A stretch of 64,000 bases of DNA from Tricholoma matsutake. Its lineage: Eukaryota; Basidiomycota; Agaricomycetes; Agaricales; Tricholomataceae. Position numbers and translations under genes: made by a program. The stretch spans positions 4,154,001-4,218,000 of the forward strand of contig AP026542.1 of NCBI GenBank assembly GCA_026075535.2. Reading direction: 5' to 3'. Numbering within the stretch: the stretch's first letter is position 1; each line of letters opens with the position of its first letter. Of this stretch, positions 1 through 12,639 are shown piece after piece. Below the pieces are notes generated by a model that worked only from the letters and a program-made list of their open reading frames with translations, searched no databases and had not been told where the DNA came from.

Positions 1-387
1 CATTTTCCATTCCAGAACAATGTGTATCATTGCTCTGGCCAGGTTCAGCACCATCAAGACAATGAAGATGCATATCCATGGGAAATTGCCCGTGGATTGA
101 CAATACGGCCAACTGGGGGCTGTAGTAAGGTTCGATACACGTTTTTGAACGTGTTTTGTCTTGGAAACAAGGTGAGTACCTCGTTTGGTCCATGGGGGGT
201 GGCACTGTCTGTGTCACTTGTCTTTTACTGATGAGTTCTTTTACAGAAAAGTAGGCTTCATCATTCTGACAAAGCTTGGGGCCATCAACATGACGACAAG
301 GTGATCCCCCATGGGATCATGGAGGGATCGAGAACATGGCTGTTGGGGGTCTGTGAAGGACATTGTTATGCATTTTTGAGCACGTAG
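1..387 (+). CDS. Partial unrecognised reading frame with one intron-like break
   Basis: The frame is open from base 1 for 57 codons. It then meets a GTGAGT donor at 172 and a TTTTACAG acceptor ending at 246, and the open frame resumes in phase until a TAG at 385-387. A second donor/acceptor pair (GTGAGC near 402, CTTACAG ending 478) suggests a further exon, but I could not join it in frame. No domain is recognised. The fragment may be the 3' part of a gene beginning outside the window or internal sequence of the Gypsy element whose LTR lies at 1,675-1,860. The support is splice-like signals only. Confidence 0.25.
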
Positions 388-790
388 GTCTTGAGGTAAC
401 AGGTGAGCTCATCATCTGTGGGGTTGGGGACAGTGCTGCGGGCACTGTCCAACATTCACTGATGTTTTTACTTACAGGACAACTCCACTTCCTCAACAGT
501 AACAAGTCTCAAAACTCGTTTTCCCTTCTCATTGAACCGGCAACCTCTATCGTCAGTATTTACAACATCCGGGGCCTCGGAAGAAGCCCAGTTTCCAATG
601 GATTCACTGACAGCCTGTGTAGGGCCATCTCATTCTAACACAAGGTCCTGCAGCCATTCAGTACAGCATTCATCTATTCGATGCGCTGTCTCCATCAACA
701 GTTTCAAATGATGTGCAACATCGTTCAGCTGGGCTGGGCCCAGGCATCCAACCTTTTGGTTGACAGAATTAATGGTGTGGGCAACGCCAT

Positions 791-1114
791 GTGTACCTTG
801 TTCAACAGCAAGGGATGGTCTTGTCTTAACCTCATGTGAGCCAGCCCCACACAATTTCTAGTTCCTATCCACCAACACCTTTGAAGGTTCATTGGCCAGT
901 TCTCATTGATGTCTATCGTCAATGAGATTGCCTCCATCTTGGGTGATGCTGTGTGTACCTCATTCAACAGTGAGGGATGGTCTTGTCTTAACCTCGCGTG
1001 AGCCAGCCCCACACGATTCCTGGTTCCTATCCATCAACACCTTCAAAGGTTCATTGGCCAGTTCTTGTTGCCGTCTATCATCAACAAGATTGCCTCCATC
1101 TCGTCTCTCACAAC
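791..1114. repeat. Tandem duplication, 162-bp period (two units)
   Basis: The unit at 791-952 recurs at 953-1114; for example GGGATGGTCTTGTCTTAACC appears in both, and GCCTCCATC occurs at 930 and 1092. The period is a multiple of three, so the minus-strand frame repeats a block beginning GLAHxRLRQDHP. This fits a duplicated protein module, but the frame is short and broken and no family is recognised. Confidence 0.75.
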
Positions 1115-1115
1115 T

Positions 1116-1496
1116 TCAAAGTAGCTGGGGAGCACGTTCACTATATGCTTGTTTTTCAATGAGCAACAGGGATGGGCTGGCCATAGCCTCAGCTCGGGTT
1201 GCAATCTGTTTTGTAAAACAGTTTGTGAGGTTTTCCACCTCTGGATGATGTCGTTGAGAGTCAGGGTTAATCATTTTTCTATAATGACTAACTAGATCAC
1301 TCATCGCTTGAACAAAGTCATCAATGAGTTTTGTATTCAACTGGGGCTGATTATGACCCTTGTGAGCATCGTAAGGATACATGGTCGAGTGACCATCCAA
1401 GATAGATATAGTTTTTTCATGGCCTAGCACAGAGCAAGGTCGTGATGTGGCATGATGCGTGGATGCATCTGGCTCTCGTTTCAGGGGGTTCAGCAC
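1116..1496 (-). CDS. Unrecognised open frame in Gypsy leader/gag position
   Basis: A 126-codon minus-strand frame without a recognisable domain. Its start in this reading is a GTG, so the true start is unknown. It lies just downstream, in the minus sense, of the LTR at 1,675-1,860, where a Gypsy element would keep its leader and gag. It shows no zinc knuckle and no similarity to the gag at 61.8-64.0 kb. The C-terminal residues loosely resemble the duplicated module at 791-1114. The 1,497-1,674 interval holds only the leader. Confidence 0.2.
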   Translation of the reverse strand: MLNPLKREPDASTHHATSRPCSVLGHEKTISILDGHSTMYPYDAHKGHNQPQLNTKLIDDFVQAMSDLVSHYRKMINPDSQRHHPEVENLTNCFTKQIATRAEAMASPSLLLIEKQAYSERAPQLL

Positions 1497-1674
1497 AATA
1501 GGCTCAAAGAGGGATTATCTCGTGCCCAGAGGGCGTCAGATCGCTTCCATGCATTGCTGGGGTGGTGCCAGCACGGAGATTCAGGGTTGACATTGATGGA
1601 GTGATAACAATCGCTATAACAATCAGAGTAAAGCATAGCAAGTAAAATATACAACTTTTTAATGTCAAAAAAAG

Positions 1675-1860
1675 TGTAGTGAGTTGGGGGAGGTGTAGCT
1701 TAGCTCAACGATCCACAATGACACAACTAACATATATTATGGGGGGTTGACAGTTTAAGCTTACTATCTAATTAGTAATCCACTGGTTTTTATAGATACC
1801 AGTGGCATTGTAAAATAATAGATACAAATGTTCTGGCCTGGGGGGGCCAGGATCACTACA
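1675..1860 (-). mobile_element. 5' LTR of a minus-strand Gypsy-type element
   Basis: Read on the minus strand the 186-bp block starts TGTAGTGATCC and ends ACTCACTACA, giving inverted TGTAGTGA termini. The LTR at 61,519-61,702 has the same termini, the same length class and the same downstream CTTTTTTT tract. In that copy gag follows, so this is a 5' LTR and its element runs leftward out of the window. It sits inside the Helitron helicase exactly within the conserved SLYSRTV coding stretch. No target duplication can be checked because the other end is missing. Confidence 0.7.
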
Positions 1861-4800
1861 GTGCGACTATATAGTGATGTGTGTTCCTGACCAATCACCA
1901 GTGGCAGCTGGGCAAAATCTCCTGCAAAATCATGCGGCTTAGGCCCCCAAAAGAAGAATCAAGGTCATTCATGTCATGAGCAAGCCTTGCATTTATGAGA
2001 AACATGTCACAGCATGAAAGCATTGATACTTCATCAAGAAACATATAATTGATGCCTTCCAATCTCAGCTTCACTTGGGCAAGCTGGATGTTTGATGAGG
2101 AACCACCATCAGAGTTGATGCCAAACATTGAATTGTACCATTCAGGAGTGCCGCAGCACTCCCCATTGGGGCAACAATAATGAGTCTGTGGCTTTCTTTC
2201 TTCCACTCAAAAAACTCCACTAGGGCCTTCAACACTTGTGTTTCTCCTGTGCCGGCCAATCTGGTGATGTTCATCTTCAACTGACCAGAATCAGGACTGC
2301 AGGCATGGTTAGCAATGATTCTAAAGGCATGCTTCTGCTCTTTGTTCAAATCAAACATAGATGAAATATCAGCAACAGCAGATTCTCACTCTTTTGAAAT
2401 GAATGCGCAGCTCATATACACTTTATCAACAACCTTGACTTCATTTGGAGTGAATGCAGCTACACCATGAGACCCTGTATTTGGTGGTAAATGTCAAGCT
2501 CTTTCCTGGGTAACTTCAGTATGCCTACTAGCAACAGCAGCCTTCCACTGGTCTGGTGACTGTGACTGAATTACTGCAGGCAGACTGAGAAGTTTGTCAG
2601 CAACAAGATCTGGGTTGCAATCCATCCAGCCAAGAGATACAAGCATTCATCCTATCTCCACCATAAACATTCATTGACTTCTTTCAGATTTCTCAATAAG
2701 TGCCAACATGAATATGTCAGGAGGTCTGCAGTGTTCTGGAGGTCAGTTTATAGCATTGTCAATCACTAATTGGTCTAAATCTTCAAAAATGCCGCTGCCC
2801 TGTTCTGCCCAGCTAGGTAACATTGATGCTCTTTTCCACATCTGTGTGTAAAAGTCATCATGTGCATCCAGGCATTCATAGTAAATGTTCATATTCTTCA
2901 TAAGGTCAAGCTGTCATGTTGAAAAACTATGTGATGAAAAAGTTTTGTCCCATGAATCCATACTATTTTTAAAGTCTAACCCACTTCTCCAGGGCTTGAA
3001 AAGTGTCAACATGGTGGAACAATAGTACTCATGATCTCCCTGGTCAAATCTTGGCAATGATTTACCCACAAGATTTTTAATGCGCACTTTCTGAAGGCAT
3101 CACACTGCATGGGTGTTGGCAAGTGGGTGGTCCACCAAGAATGGCAGTAGCTGGGATTTTGAAGACTCTTTGACTTCAGCCCCACCAGCATTTGATTCAC
3201 TATTGGTCAAACCCTTGTCTGCTTGGATTTGTGCAGAATCAGTGCCCACTTTGTGGTTTGTTTTTTACTTTGTTGCTCTCTTTTCATGTTGACAAGAGGA
3301 GATCTGGTTGTAGAGACACATAGAGTGTAATGAAGCAAGTCAGAACTTATAGTCTTGGACAGGCGATAAACCAATAACATGACCATTGCACTTAAATATT
3401 GCCATCTTTTGAAGTCATTTGTCAGAACCATCAGATTGGGTGCATGGTTGATCAGTCCCATTAACATTATTTTGCTTCAGTTCACAAGCATTCCTAGTCT
3501 CATGAACATATGATTGCCAATAGAGGGTACAAATCTGTAGTTGGTATAATTACTGAGAAGATATATGCAAGCCATGGATGACCCCATCTCCATCTTAGCA
3601 CTCAGAGAATTTACTATTTTGTTCATAAGCTTATGTGCTTTGTTATTTTGTGATTCCATACCACCAATCATTTCAGAGTGGCATAGAAACATGGAATTTA
3701 CAGTTTCAAATATGGCATGTGTTTTCAGAGCAGGCTTCATTACATAGTTAGAAACATACAGCAGAACACCTTTAATTGCACTACCCAAGTGTAGACTAGT
3801 CACATCAGTGTTGCATCTGAGGAGGTAAGTCATGAGATAGGAGAAAGTATTAAGCAATGATTCCGTCTTCTTTACATCGATACATCCAGTATCACTGTCA
3901 ATTTCAGTCTGCTTGAATATAGGACATGGAAAACATGCTTTGCATTTTCTCCAGATGTTATCAAGACAGCCCCTATAAGGAGGTTTGTTGAGCACTTATA
4001 AACATTTGACTTCAACCACAGGTTGTTTACTGAAAAATGGAACCTCAACCACCACAATGTGACTTTCAGGCAGTCATTACAAGTATCAACTAGTACTTTG
4101 TGCCATATTCTTGGAGGAGGTTCTGGAAGAGTCTCAGTCGGGTTGCAATAATCATCAAGGGTTTCAGCAGCTGTACACTTTCAACCTCCTCCTTTATTTT
4201 GAGCAAAAAGTCACCTGCATGTCAACTTTCCAGATACTCCACCAGTTTTTGGCAAAAATTAGAGGTCAGATCAAGGATCCTTGCACAAACCTCATCAGGA
4301 GAAAAAGTACCATGGATCCATATTAACATATGCAGGTGAAGTGTCAGATGGCCCTGCTGTTCAACAGTGCCATAATCACCAGACATCTCTCCATACAGTC
4401 CTTGATGGTTGGTGCCCACTCCAAGGACATTTTTGATGAACATCTCAACCATAAAATGAAGAAAACATGCACCAGCCACAGGATTGTTTGCAATGAGACA
4501 GTAATGTTTGTCATCCGACTGCAGAAGCTTGACACTCATTTTCTCCTTGAACAACCAAATAGAGTGTTTGTTGTTGGCAGGAGATAGAGTAATATACCAC
4601 AGTGGAGCACCTAGGTATGCTATCATGGACAAAATTTCACTGCGCATATATCTCTTGCTAGTTATGGAGCCACTAACCTTTCCATCTATAAGATCAATGT
4701 TGTGAACCAATTGGAAACATGAAATTTCATCATCCATAGAAGGTTTTACTACATCACTGCCTAACATTCTCTTGGCAATGTCACCAAGCACTTCTTGATT

Positions 4801-6035
4801 GACAGACAACTGCCTTTGTGCAATGTCATTGAATTTCTGAGTCTCGGCCAGCAGATAACCTCCCATTGTGGAGTACCTCACCTGTTGATGGCTGAAGGCA
4901 ACAAAAGGGAAAGCCATGTCTTGTTGAAAAAGCTTATTGTGATACATGAGGAGATGGCGAATGTGGGCTTTTTCAGATAGTTTACATGTTCTGATGCCTC
5001 CTAAGCCATGAGGAAATAGCGAAGGGAAGATCTGAGGATATAGGTTCAGATTGTTGTATATTGATTGCATTTCACTGTCATGTGAGAATTCCAATGCATC
5101 TCTGTTATTCCAATGCTTCAGTGCAATCCCTTTCAACTCATTTACTGACTTGGTATTCATTTGCTCCCTGGAAAGTCCATGCACAACAAATGGACAATCT
5201 CCTTGTGCGATGCCATCTGCTAGCTCACTATCAAATACACTTGTACCTTCTTCTGGTTTATTAGATAAAGAGTATTGATACTGTATGGACACAGGAGGGC
5301 AATCTTCGGGATACCATGCAAGTTCAGCATATGAAATGTCGATGTCAGCATGATTTAGTTTTAGCCACTCAAGTGTGCGTGCGACTTGCTTCCTTCTAAT
5401 CATAAGTGTGGTTTGATGAAATTCTGTTTCAGTGGGGCTTACATGGGCCAGTGAATAAAATGGCCAGAACATTGTCCAAATCTTCGACTGGTGATGGAAG
5501 CTGTTTGTAAATTTTCGCAACTGGGGATTCAAATGCTATAACATGAGATGCCATCTTTCATAGCCCTGAAGACACCACACATACAAATGAACTATTAACA
5601 CGAACATGAGCAACTAACAGTTTCTCAACATAGCTAAGGCACAATAATTCTTCTGGCACTTCTCATAACCACAGACCCATAGAAAGGGAATTTTGGGGAG
5701 CTTTACCCTTCCGCAAGCTCTGGCAGCAATGGTCACAGACTTGGCTGCAGCGATAGTCCAGCACAGGGCCTTTGAAGCTTTGCACAGGTTGCAAAGCAGC
5801 AGTTCAAGTGGTCCTAGTTGCATCTGGATTGTGCAGCACATGGAGCAGGTTTTTTATTGATTTTAATTTACTGAGCTGATACATACATACCAATTGACCA
5901 CATATGGCACACCCAGCTTCCTCTAAGCTATCTGGACTGGAACAAGCACAGAAATTGGCAATGATCTCCTGTGACAGAACATCAGCAGGTGGTAGTGGAG
6001 GAAAAGTACATATTTTACCTACAATGACGTGCCAC
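1861..6035 (-). pseudogene. Helitron Rep/helicase pseudogene (DUF6570-like, Helitron_like_N, Pif1-like)
   Basis: Remnant of the single large protein of an autonomous Helitron, which would nick DNA and unwind it for rolling-circle transposition. In order on the minus strand: a Cys-containing N-terminal block with FPPLPPADVL and CAICGQL (about 5,880-6,035), then CDHCCQSLRKGKAP and VEKLLVAHVR (5,600-5,800). A Helitron_like_N block of 436 codons follows (4,222-5,532) with the HUH-type HLTLHLHML near 4,330. Next come ACFPCPIF/TYLLRCNTDVTS (3,477-3,995), TLFKPWRSGLD (about 3,000), a Pif1 block with a degraded Walker A (LAGTGETQ for GGTGKSQ, about 2,270) and MFLDEVSML (about 2,030). A frameshift near 1,940 disrupts the FAGDFAQLP motif. 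Several in-frame TGA codons replace arginine. The LTR at 1,860 truncates it. Family assignment is firm; the element is dead. Confidence 0.92.
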
Positions 6036-6061
6036 GAATAAACAACACAAAAAAGGACAAC

Positions 6062-7416
6062 AAATGATTACTTTGCGTTTGAAAATGGTTGGATGATTTG
6101 GTACAACCCCCAGACTTATCGGATTCCAAATACGCTACTTTCGTCTGATACTGCACCAATTTCTTCTTAGATTCAGGCAAACTATGGAGAAAGGACTCTC
6201 ATGGAGCTCACAAGATTGTCACAATCCCCAAACGTCATCTCAAAATAATTCGTGCAGCACACGATGATATCGGTCACAAGATGATTTTCACTACAAAATC
6301 TGTCATTGCCCTACAATTTTGGTGGCCTAACATGAAAGCCAACATTGCATGGTTTATCCATACCTGCCACCTCTGCCAGATTTGACAAACTTGAAATCTT
6401 CTTATCCCACCTACAGTTGCAACACCAGCACCACTTTTTGGCAAATTCTACATCGACATGATGCAAATGCCCCCATCGAAAGGATTCAAGTATATTGTTC
6501 AAGGTCAATGTTTGTTGACAGCCTATCCAGAATGGCAAAAGCTTTAATGCAAAAATGCCACGACACTCAGTGACTGGATCTTTGAAGACTTCATTTGTCG
6601 ATGGGGATTTCTATACAAAATGGTCACTGATAATGGTTCTGCATTTGTTGCAGCAATGGAGTATCTCGCAAAATGATACCATATTAATTACATCCAAATT
6701 AGCGGATACAATTCTCATGCCAATGGACTTGCTGAATGAGCCCACTTCGATGTTTGACAATCTCTATTCAAAGCAGTCAATGGAGATCAGAGCAAATGGT
6801 CAGCAGGAGCACACTCTGTGTTTTGGGCAGAATGAGTTATGGTTCATAAACATATGGGTTGTTCTCCTTACTTTGCAGTTACAGGATCATATCCCCTCAT
6901 CCCACTCGACATCTCTGAAGCTACATATTTGCATCCCCCTCCAAATTCAATACTCTCGACAACTGATCTTATCACACGATGAGCTATTGCTTTGCAAAAA
7001 TGTTTGATTGACCTCAAAATTCTTTATTCAAAGATTCTTTTGGCACATCTTGAAGCTGCAAAACAATTCAAACAAGTCCACCTGTGGACTGTCAAAGACT
7101 ACAACTTTGCAAAAGGTGATTTAGTGCTACTTCGAAACACACAGATTGAGAAGTTCCTCAATCACCTCAATACTTAGGTCCCCTGATTGTCATCGATCAA
7201 AACTACAGAGGAGCCTACATCCTTTGCAAACTTGATGGATCAGTACTCCATCGGCCTGTTGCTGCATTTCTACTTCTGCCATACCTAGCTCAAAAATTGA
7301 TTCCCCTCCCTCCAAACTTTCTTCACATCAACTCAGAATGTCTCAAAACACTTTGAGAAACTTTGGATGTCAACGAAGATATTCCTGAAGACATTCCAAA
7401 TTTTGAAGACAATTAA
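6062..7416 (+). pseudogene. Gypsy copy 1: RNase H tail and integrase, 5'-truncated
   Basis: Carries the C-terminal part of a Ty3/Gypsy polyprotein that would integrate retrotransposon cDNA. The frame yields the H2C2 zinc-binding region (HDDIGHK, FWWPNM, HTCHLCQ, 6,260-6,380). The integrase core follows with YIDMM, VTDNGSAF and NGLAE as the D,D,E positions. The C-terminal block contains YLGPLIVID and GSVLHRPVAAF, and the frame ends FEDN-TAA at 7,414. At least six in-frame TGA codons sit where the family has Arg (after EYLAK, NGLAE, AHFDV, FWAE, LITR and CLKTL), and there are small frameshifts. The 5' end abuts the Helitron start at about 6,035-6,060, so gag, protease and RT are missing. Confidence 0.88.
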
Positions 7417-7661
7417 TTATTCTCTTTTCCTTGTTCATATTTACTTACCTATGACTTCAATTTCTTTTAGTGTACAATACAAGTCATGATATCGCATTAA
7501 AGCATGGTTGCACAAACTCCAAAAGGGTTTTTCTGTCATGATGATCTACTGAGCCTTTCCCTTATTTTTGTATTTCTTTTATGTTTCTTATTCATACTTT
7601 TCAAGACTCATGAAATATTATTTTCAAACCAAAAAAAAAAAAAAATACTACAAAGTTTTTT

Positions 7662-8961
7662 CTACATCATAACTTCTAAAAGCTCTATTTCCCTTGCCAG
7701 TACTTCCATCTCCACTTTCTTCTGCACCAACTTTGCTGCAAGCATATGACAACAAACAACCCATTCATTGCTAACCACCTTGACCTCTTCATTTGATGGA
7801 ACCTCCTTCGACTTGTCTTTCCCTTTCATTGACTGCTTCTTGTCCTTCGATCTTGTCTTCAACAGTGTCGAAGGCCCCGCAGCCATCTCCTCTGCCTTGA
7901 CAGGCCCCACAACTCGAATTTGAAATGCTAAAACAACCCAAACAAAAGGTTAGAGAAGTTCGAAAAACATCCAAACAAAATTCATACCTGGCCTCGACTG
8001 CGAAACACCTTTCGCAGCCCTGAACTTTCTCCCCTTGCCTTTTCGAAGCCCTTTCCTTGACACCCCTTCTCAATAACACCCCTGCACTGCCTCTGTGCAC
8101 TTGACATACTTCAGGGCTCCTGCTTTGATGATGCATCATGGCTGGGACTTGAAACCAGCACAGCAATCACACTACAAGAAACTTTGTCAGTACAATTGAA
8201 GAATTCAACAAACATTCAAAGACTCACTGGGTCCTCGAACTTGAGCAGTCCGCTACTCGTGAACTTCGCCCATTTTGCCTTGAGACCATCTCCATCCAGC
8301 TCATTGACTTCATCCACTTTGGCAACCAAATCAATGGCCTTCCTCTTCACTAGCCACATGATGGGCCCCTCTTCAACCTCATCTTCCCCATCCTGGCCCT
8401 TGCCACCTGCCTTGTCCCTCTCGATGGCTTTGCTTCAGCTGCAAACTCTGCATTTCGCCTCTGCAACTCCTCCTTTGACAGCTTCTTCACACAAAACTTG
8501 GCAAACACCAAGCTTTGAGCTGCGGTGAGTGAGGCTTTTTGATTGTTGAGCTTTGCTTTCCTAGCAGCATTGGCTGCTTGTTGAACTTCAGCCTCCTCCT
8601 CCCAAACCTGTTTTTCTTCCACCTCCTTCATCTCCTGCTCTACCTCTGCCCGCAGATTGGAGAAAAGAAGCTCCTCACCCCAAGAAACCCACTCTCAATG
8701 GGCCAACAGTTTGAATACCTTGAAAACTTCATTGAAACAGCTGGATCATGTTCTTCGCCCAGATTGTCCGCTAGCTTGTCATATTCAGCCTAGACAAAAC
8801 ACTTGAGCCCCCATATAGCAAAATGAATGTGAAAACATACCATCTTCTCACAAAACCCTTTCCCCCACACTTCAAAGTTGAGGTCCTCAGCAACACCGCA
8901 ATCTGGCATAGCCTTGGTGTATTTGAGGATTTCATTGTTGAGTTCGGCGAGTAGAGACATG
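7662..8961 (-). CDS. Antisense Cys-rich gene inside Gypsy copy 1 (unknown function, decayed)
   Basis: Lies between the integrase and the 3' LTR on the opposite strand. The start ATG at 8,961 opens MSLLAELNNEIL; a GTATGT donor follows about 40 codons later and the exon resumes at AEYDKLADNLGEEHD. Downstream is an acidic/basic coiled-coil-like middle (EVEEKQVWEEEAEV, KAKLNN). Then comes a Cys-containing block near 8,000-8,170, a GTATGA intron and a final exon ending LVQKKVEMEVLAREIELLEVMM-TAG. The copy at 15,557-16,828 keeps the same order, start and introns. The Cys spacing resembles small zinc-binding modules, but this is inference. Internal stops mean this copy is not intact. Function unknown. 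Confidence 0.6.
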
Positions 8962-9096
8962 GTGGAAGCTAGTATCAGAGATGTAGGAGTTGATGAAGAA
9001 GAAAGGGAAGTTTTTTGAACTCTGTTTATATTTTCGACACGACCCGGTGATTGTCACGTGTTTCCAATCAGCTGACTGGGACAGTCAGTATTTCAG

Positions 9097-9108
9097 TAAG
9101 GGGGAGGA
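9097..9108 (+). promoter_or_regulatory. Polypurine tract before 3' LTR, copy 1
   Basis: The purine run AAGGGGGAGGA immediately precedes the LTR start TGATAGGTCC. Copy 2 has the same run in the same place (before 16,975). This is the expected primer for plus-strand DNA synthesis in an LTR retrotransposon and fixes the LTR boundary and element orientation. Confidence 0.75.
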
Positions 9109-10190
9109 TGATAGGTCCACTTTGTGGATTCAGCTCAGAAAATGTTTCCACACATTACAGTCAACTCCCATGACACTTCGAACACTTATGAACTTTACGA
9201 ACCTTTCTCGAAGGTTTTTCATGACACTTTGAACAGCTTTGAACAACTTTGAACAACTTTGAATGACTTTGAACAACTTTGAACAACTTTGCAACACTTC
9301 AAGTGAGTTCAAATGACTTTGCAGCACCTCAAATACCTTTGGCCACCATATGCCTATTGCACCACCCTTCAGACACACACAGCACACCTTGCACAAGTTA
9401 GCGTGTCGCATATTGAGCACCACTGGACACAAGGAGATACGACAATGCACTGTTAGGACATGACTGCGGTGTTTTGACATTTCAATGATATATTGGATCA
9501 ATTGGACAAGTATCCTTGATATATTGTGACTCTACACATTTCCCTTCTCATCATTTCTCATTTATTTTCTGATTTGGAAAGTTCTTTATTGTTTTATATC
9601 CTGCCTCATGTAGTCCTCATGTTCTATTTCCTTTTTAGTACTATCTCTCAAAACTTATATAACCTTGTACTAGCTACCTAGAAGGACAGAATAGATTGTC
9701 TTCTCATCTCTATCATCTGATTTAAGAGTGATTCTCTTGAGTCCAAGCACCCTCATCTTAGTCATGAAGTTTAGTGGGTTACCACAAACTTCTTCGAAAA
9801 TTCCATACTAGCTTCTCAAAACTATTGGCCATCATCTATCCCCTCTCGAGACCTTTCCACATCACTATCGTCTCTTTTCATTGTCTTTCAAAACTATTCT
9901 CATTCTCTACAAACCCCTCAAACTTCCTTGAACTCTCTTGAACTCCTTCAAACTTTCTCAAACTCTTTCCAAACTTCCTCAAACATCTTCAAACCTTTAT
10001 TGAAGCACTTTGCAGAACTTTGTACCCCTTTGAACTTCAATGAATCTTGTTGAACCTCTTTGAACTTCAGTCACCCACTCTTGGTTAACAGTGGTGATAT
10101 TTAGTACCACCTCGCACCCTTCCTCTAACTCATGTTATACCATCCGAGGCCTATTTGTGGGTTTTGTTTGGGTTTCTGGGTTGAGTATCA
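9109..10190 (+). mobile_element. 3' LTR of Gypsy copy 1
   Basis: A 1,082-bp block starting TGATAGGTCC and ending GAGTATCA, so the termini TGATA/TATCA are inverted. It aligns end to end with 16,975-17,975. A TATA-like CTTATATAACC at 9,653 followed by CTTGTACTAGCTA is shared with copy 2 (ATATATAGCC at 17,501) and is the probable promoter. The first part holds low-complexity runs of ACTTTGAACA-type repeats. No 5' LTR partner is present. Confidence 0.85.
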
Positions 10191-11290
10191 TCACCATATG
10201 TACTGGTCATAATGCTGATGGCAAGACACTTTTTGTCTTTCAAGTGCAGGCAACAATTCTTAACATAGAGAAGTTGCAAATCTGCACAAGCAGTGTTGAC
10301 ATAAGGAGTTGAGCAGACAAACATAAGGCCCTTCAAGAAAATTCTGGGGAAGATAAGACACTGTTAAAGGTAAGCAAAGCACAACATACTCTACTTCTGG
10401 CTTCAATATTCCATTGCAAGCTTCTGTGAACAGTGTTTGCAAGGAATTGGCCATCAGGGAGAACAGAATGACCTCACAAAGGTGACTAAAGAGCAGATAA
10501 GGATACAGATTAATGCTGAGGGAAGAAAAGAAAGAAAAAGAAAGAAAAGACATATGGCAGGTGGGGCAGGTTGAGATAAGTGGGAGCCAGGAATGGGTCT
10601 TGACAAAACACACTCATAACAGCTGTCATGTCATCATTGGCAGCACCAATAGAATCAGGATCATTGGGAGCTTTATTCCAGGAAGATGAACTGGCAAAGT
10701 GGAAATGAGTTAGAAGCTGACTAAATACATATATACATATATAAATGTAGACCACATTGTCAGAGTGGGTGCTCTCACCAAGATCACTTTCTACATTGGA
10801 ATCCATTCTCAATTCAGAACCAGGGTTGACAGATGTAGCACAAGCATCTACATAACTACAAGCAGCATTGTCACCAAAGGGAAACATTACATGGGATGGG
10901 GGGGACTCACAAAGGGGCATACAGTTCCAAAACAGCCACCCCATGGAGGGCATCCAGTCTTGTGAGCACCCTGAGAGCAACAAATGTTACAGGCATCGAG
11001 AAGAAAGAGAGGCAGAAGTAAACAGACGAAGATATCATGGGCACTTCCGCATTGCCAATGTCAGAAGGAGTGAGTGCACGTGGGGAAGCTGAGACTAGGG
11101 AGGCAGCCTCTGTTGACTCCTTAGAAAGATGCAAAGGCAATCTGAACAACAACTGAGAGCAAGATAATGGAACACAAAGAAAACTGACTTGGAGGCAGTC
11201 ACATATGCCTTAATCTTTGCAGTTTTGGTAATAGTGCATCTAGAACCATGCAGTGAGACAATTGTGAGCAACCACAGCAAAACAAAAGTT
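10191..11290. other. Uncharacterised stretch with minus-strand open frames
   Basis: Holds two overlapping minus-strand frames (10,260-10,613 and 10,510-10,983) that I cannot assign. A Cys-containing segment (CNICCSQG) near 10,960 and splice-like GTAAGC near 10,370 hint at an exon remnant of an unknown element. No repeat partner is obvious elsewhere in the window. Nothing firm can be annotated here. Confidence 0.2.
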
Positions 11291-11338
11291 GTTACTTGGG
11301 CTGGCCTTTAGGAACAGCACTGTGGATAACATAGTGTT

Positions 11339-11637
11339 TAAAAATTCGGTTCGGTCTGGTTTTTTGACCTCTAAGAGGGTTAACTGGGACCGTAACTGGT
11401 CTAGACCAGTACCCCAAGTCAGTTGGACCATAACTGAACCGATTAGGACTGGTCCTAATTGGTTCAGTCTACCAGTTTAGACCAGTTTCAACTGGTTTTC
11501 AGCTCTAAATAAATTGTATTATATAGTAGATAAAATTATTTACATTCACACCCTGTGAGCAGGTGCTCACAGTGGCGGAGTTTGGCAACAAAACAAAAAA
11601 CAAAAACAAAAACAAAACAAGAATGAACAAAAAAAAG
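11339..11637 (+). repeat. Left arm of a fold-back pair
   Basis: Begins GGTTCGGTCTGGTTTTTTGA and contains CTGGTCTAGACCAG and the GTGAGCAGGTGCTCAC palindrome. The same sequence returns in reverse complement at about 13,630-13,865, including the CTCTTAGAGG box, the palindrome and the flanking A/T-rich tail. The arms are clearly diverged copies rather than chance matches. The class is unclear; it resembles a fold-back or MITE-like pair. Confidence 0.75.
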
Positions 11638-11799
11638 TAGTGTTCTACCAGGAACTGAACTGACCCAAACCTCGGTCTGGTCCATTTATCGGTTATGGTT
11701 ACATACATTTGAGACCAGTCCAGTTCATGGTTACCTTGTTTTCAAAATTATTCAAAACTGATCGAAAACCGGTTTAAACTGGTTATAACCAGTCTTTTC

Positions 11800-12620
11800 A
11801 CCCTAGTATATGTATCTACTTTATGCATACCATTCAGAGAGAGAAAAACTAATATTATTATTATACTTCTTATTGTACTACAGTGGGACACGCCCGGGGA
11901 AAAGTGCTGATTTTGAGCATGCTTATATACCTTTGTGGCTGTGCACAGACCATGTGGTCATGTTTGTGCTCCCAAAAATAAAAGTCGTACAATTTGTGAG
12001 AATTCGTGTGTGTCCATCAATGCATGATCATTCAGTCTGGCAGTTGCCAGACAATATGATGCTGGGCATGCAGATATCACTTTGCTGTGCATCAAGCAAC
12101 AGACATTAATAGGGCCTTGTAAACATGTAGTAAATTATATTTATGCTTCAATTCTCACCTCCCAACAGTCAGAATCTTATTTGATAGGAAAGAAAGTGAG
12201 TAACAGGGCAAGTGACAATTTTGATAGTTTTACAGCTATAACTTATCTTCCAATGAGTCAAATTTAAAAAGCCATGCAGTTCTAGATTCCCCCCAGAATA
12301 TAGAATAGATTTAAGAGTGAAAATGGCAAGTTCTTATTTCTCACATCTTTGCCATTTGTGAGCTTTAATGCATGTCAGAAAATAGTTTGAAGGCTTGGAA
12401 ATGAATCATAGAGTGTATCAGTATGTTATGGAATAAGTAGTTAAATGTTCAATGTGATGTGGAAGGGTTGTGGCCAGATATACTGTAAAATGCATTGATC
12501 TGAGGACTTGATCAACTCGAGTTTGACTCAAGTTTGACTTGAGTTCTCAGGCATTTGCAATACTCCACATAAAAATGAAATTCAAGTTGTAGTAGATTAA
12601 CACAATACTCTCCCACTTGT
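11800..12620. other. Gene-free stretch
   Basis: I see no gene. A short dyad (ACTCGAGTTTGACTCAAG and TTGACTTGAG, 12,515-12,545) is the only structured element noticed. The rest is A/T-rich unique-looking sequence between the fold-back arm and repeat family Y. Confidence 0.5.
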
Positions 12621-12639
12621 CTAAACAGTATTTTTACCA

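Noticed and set aside
9109..9320. ACTTTGAACA tandem runs as a separate satellite
   Set aside because: They lie within both copies of the same LTR at the same place and are part of it.
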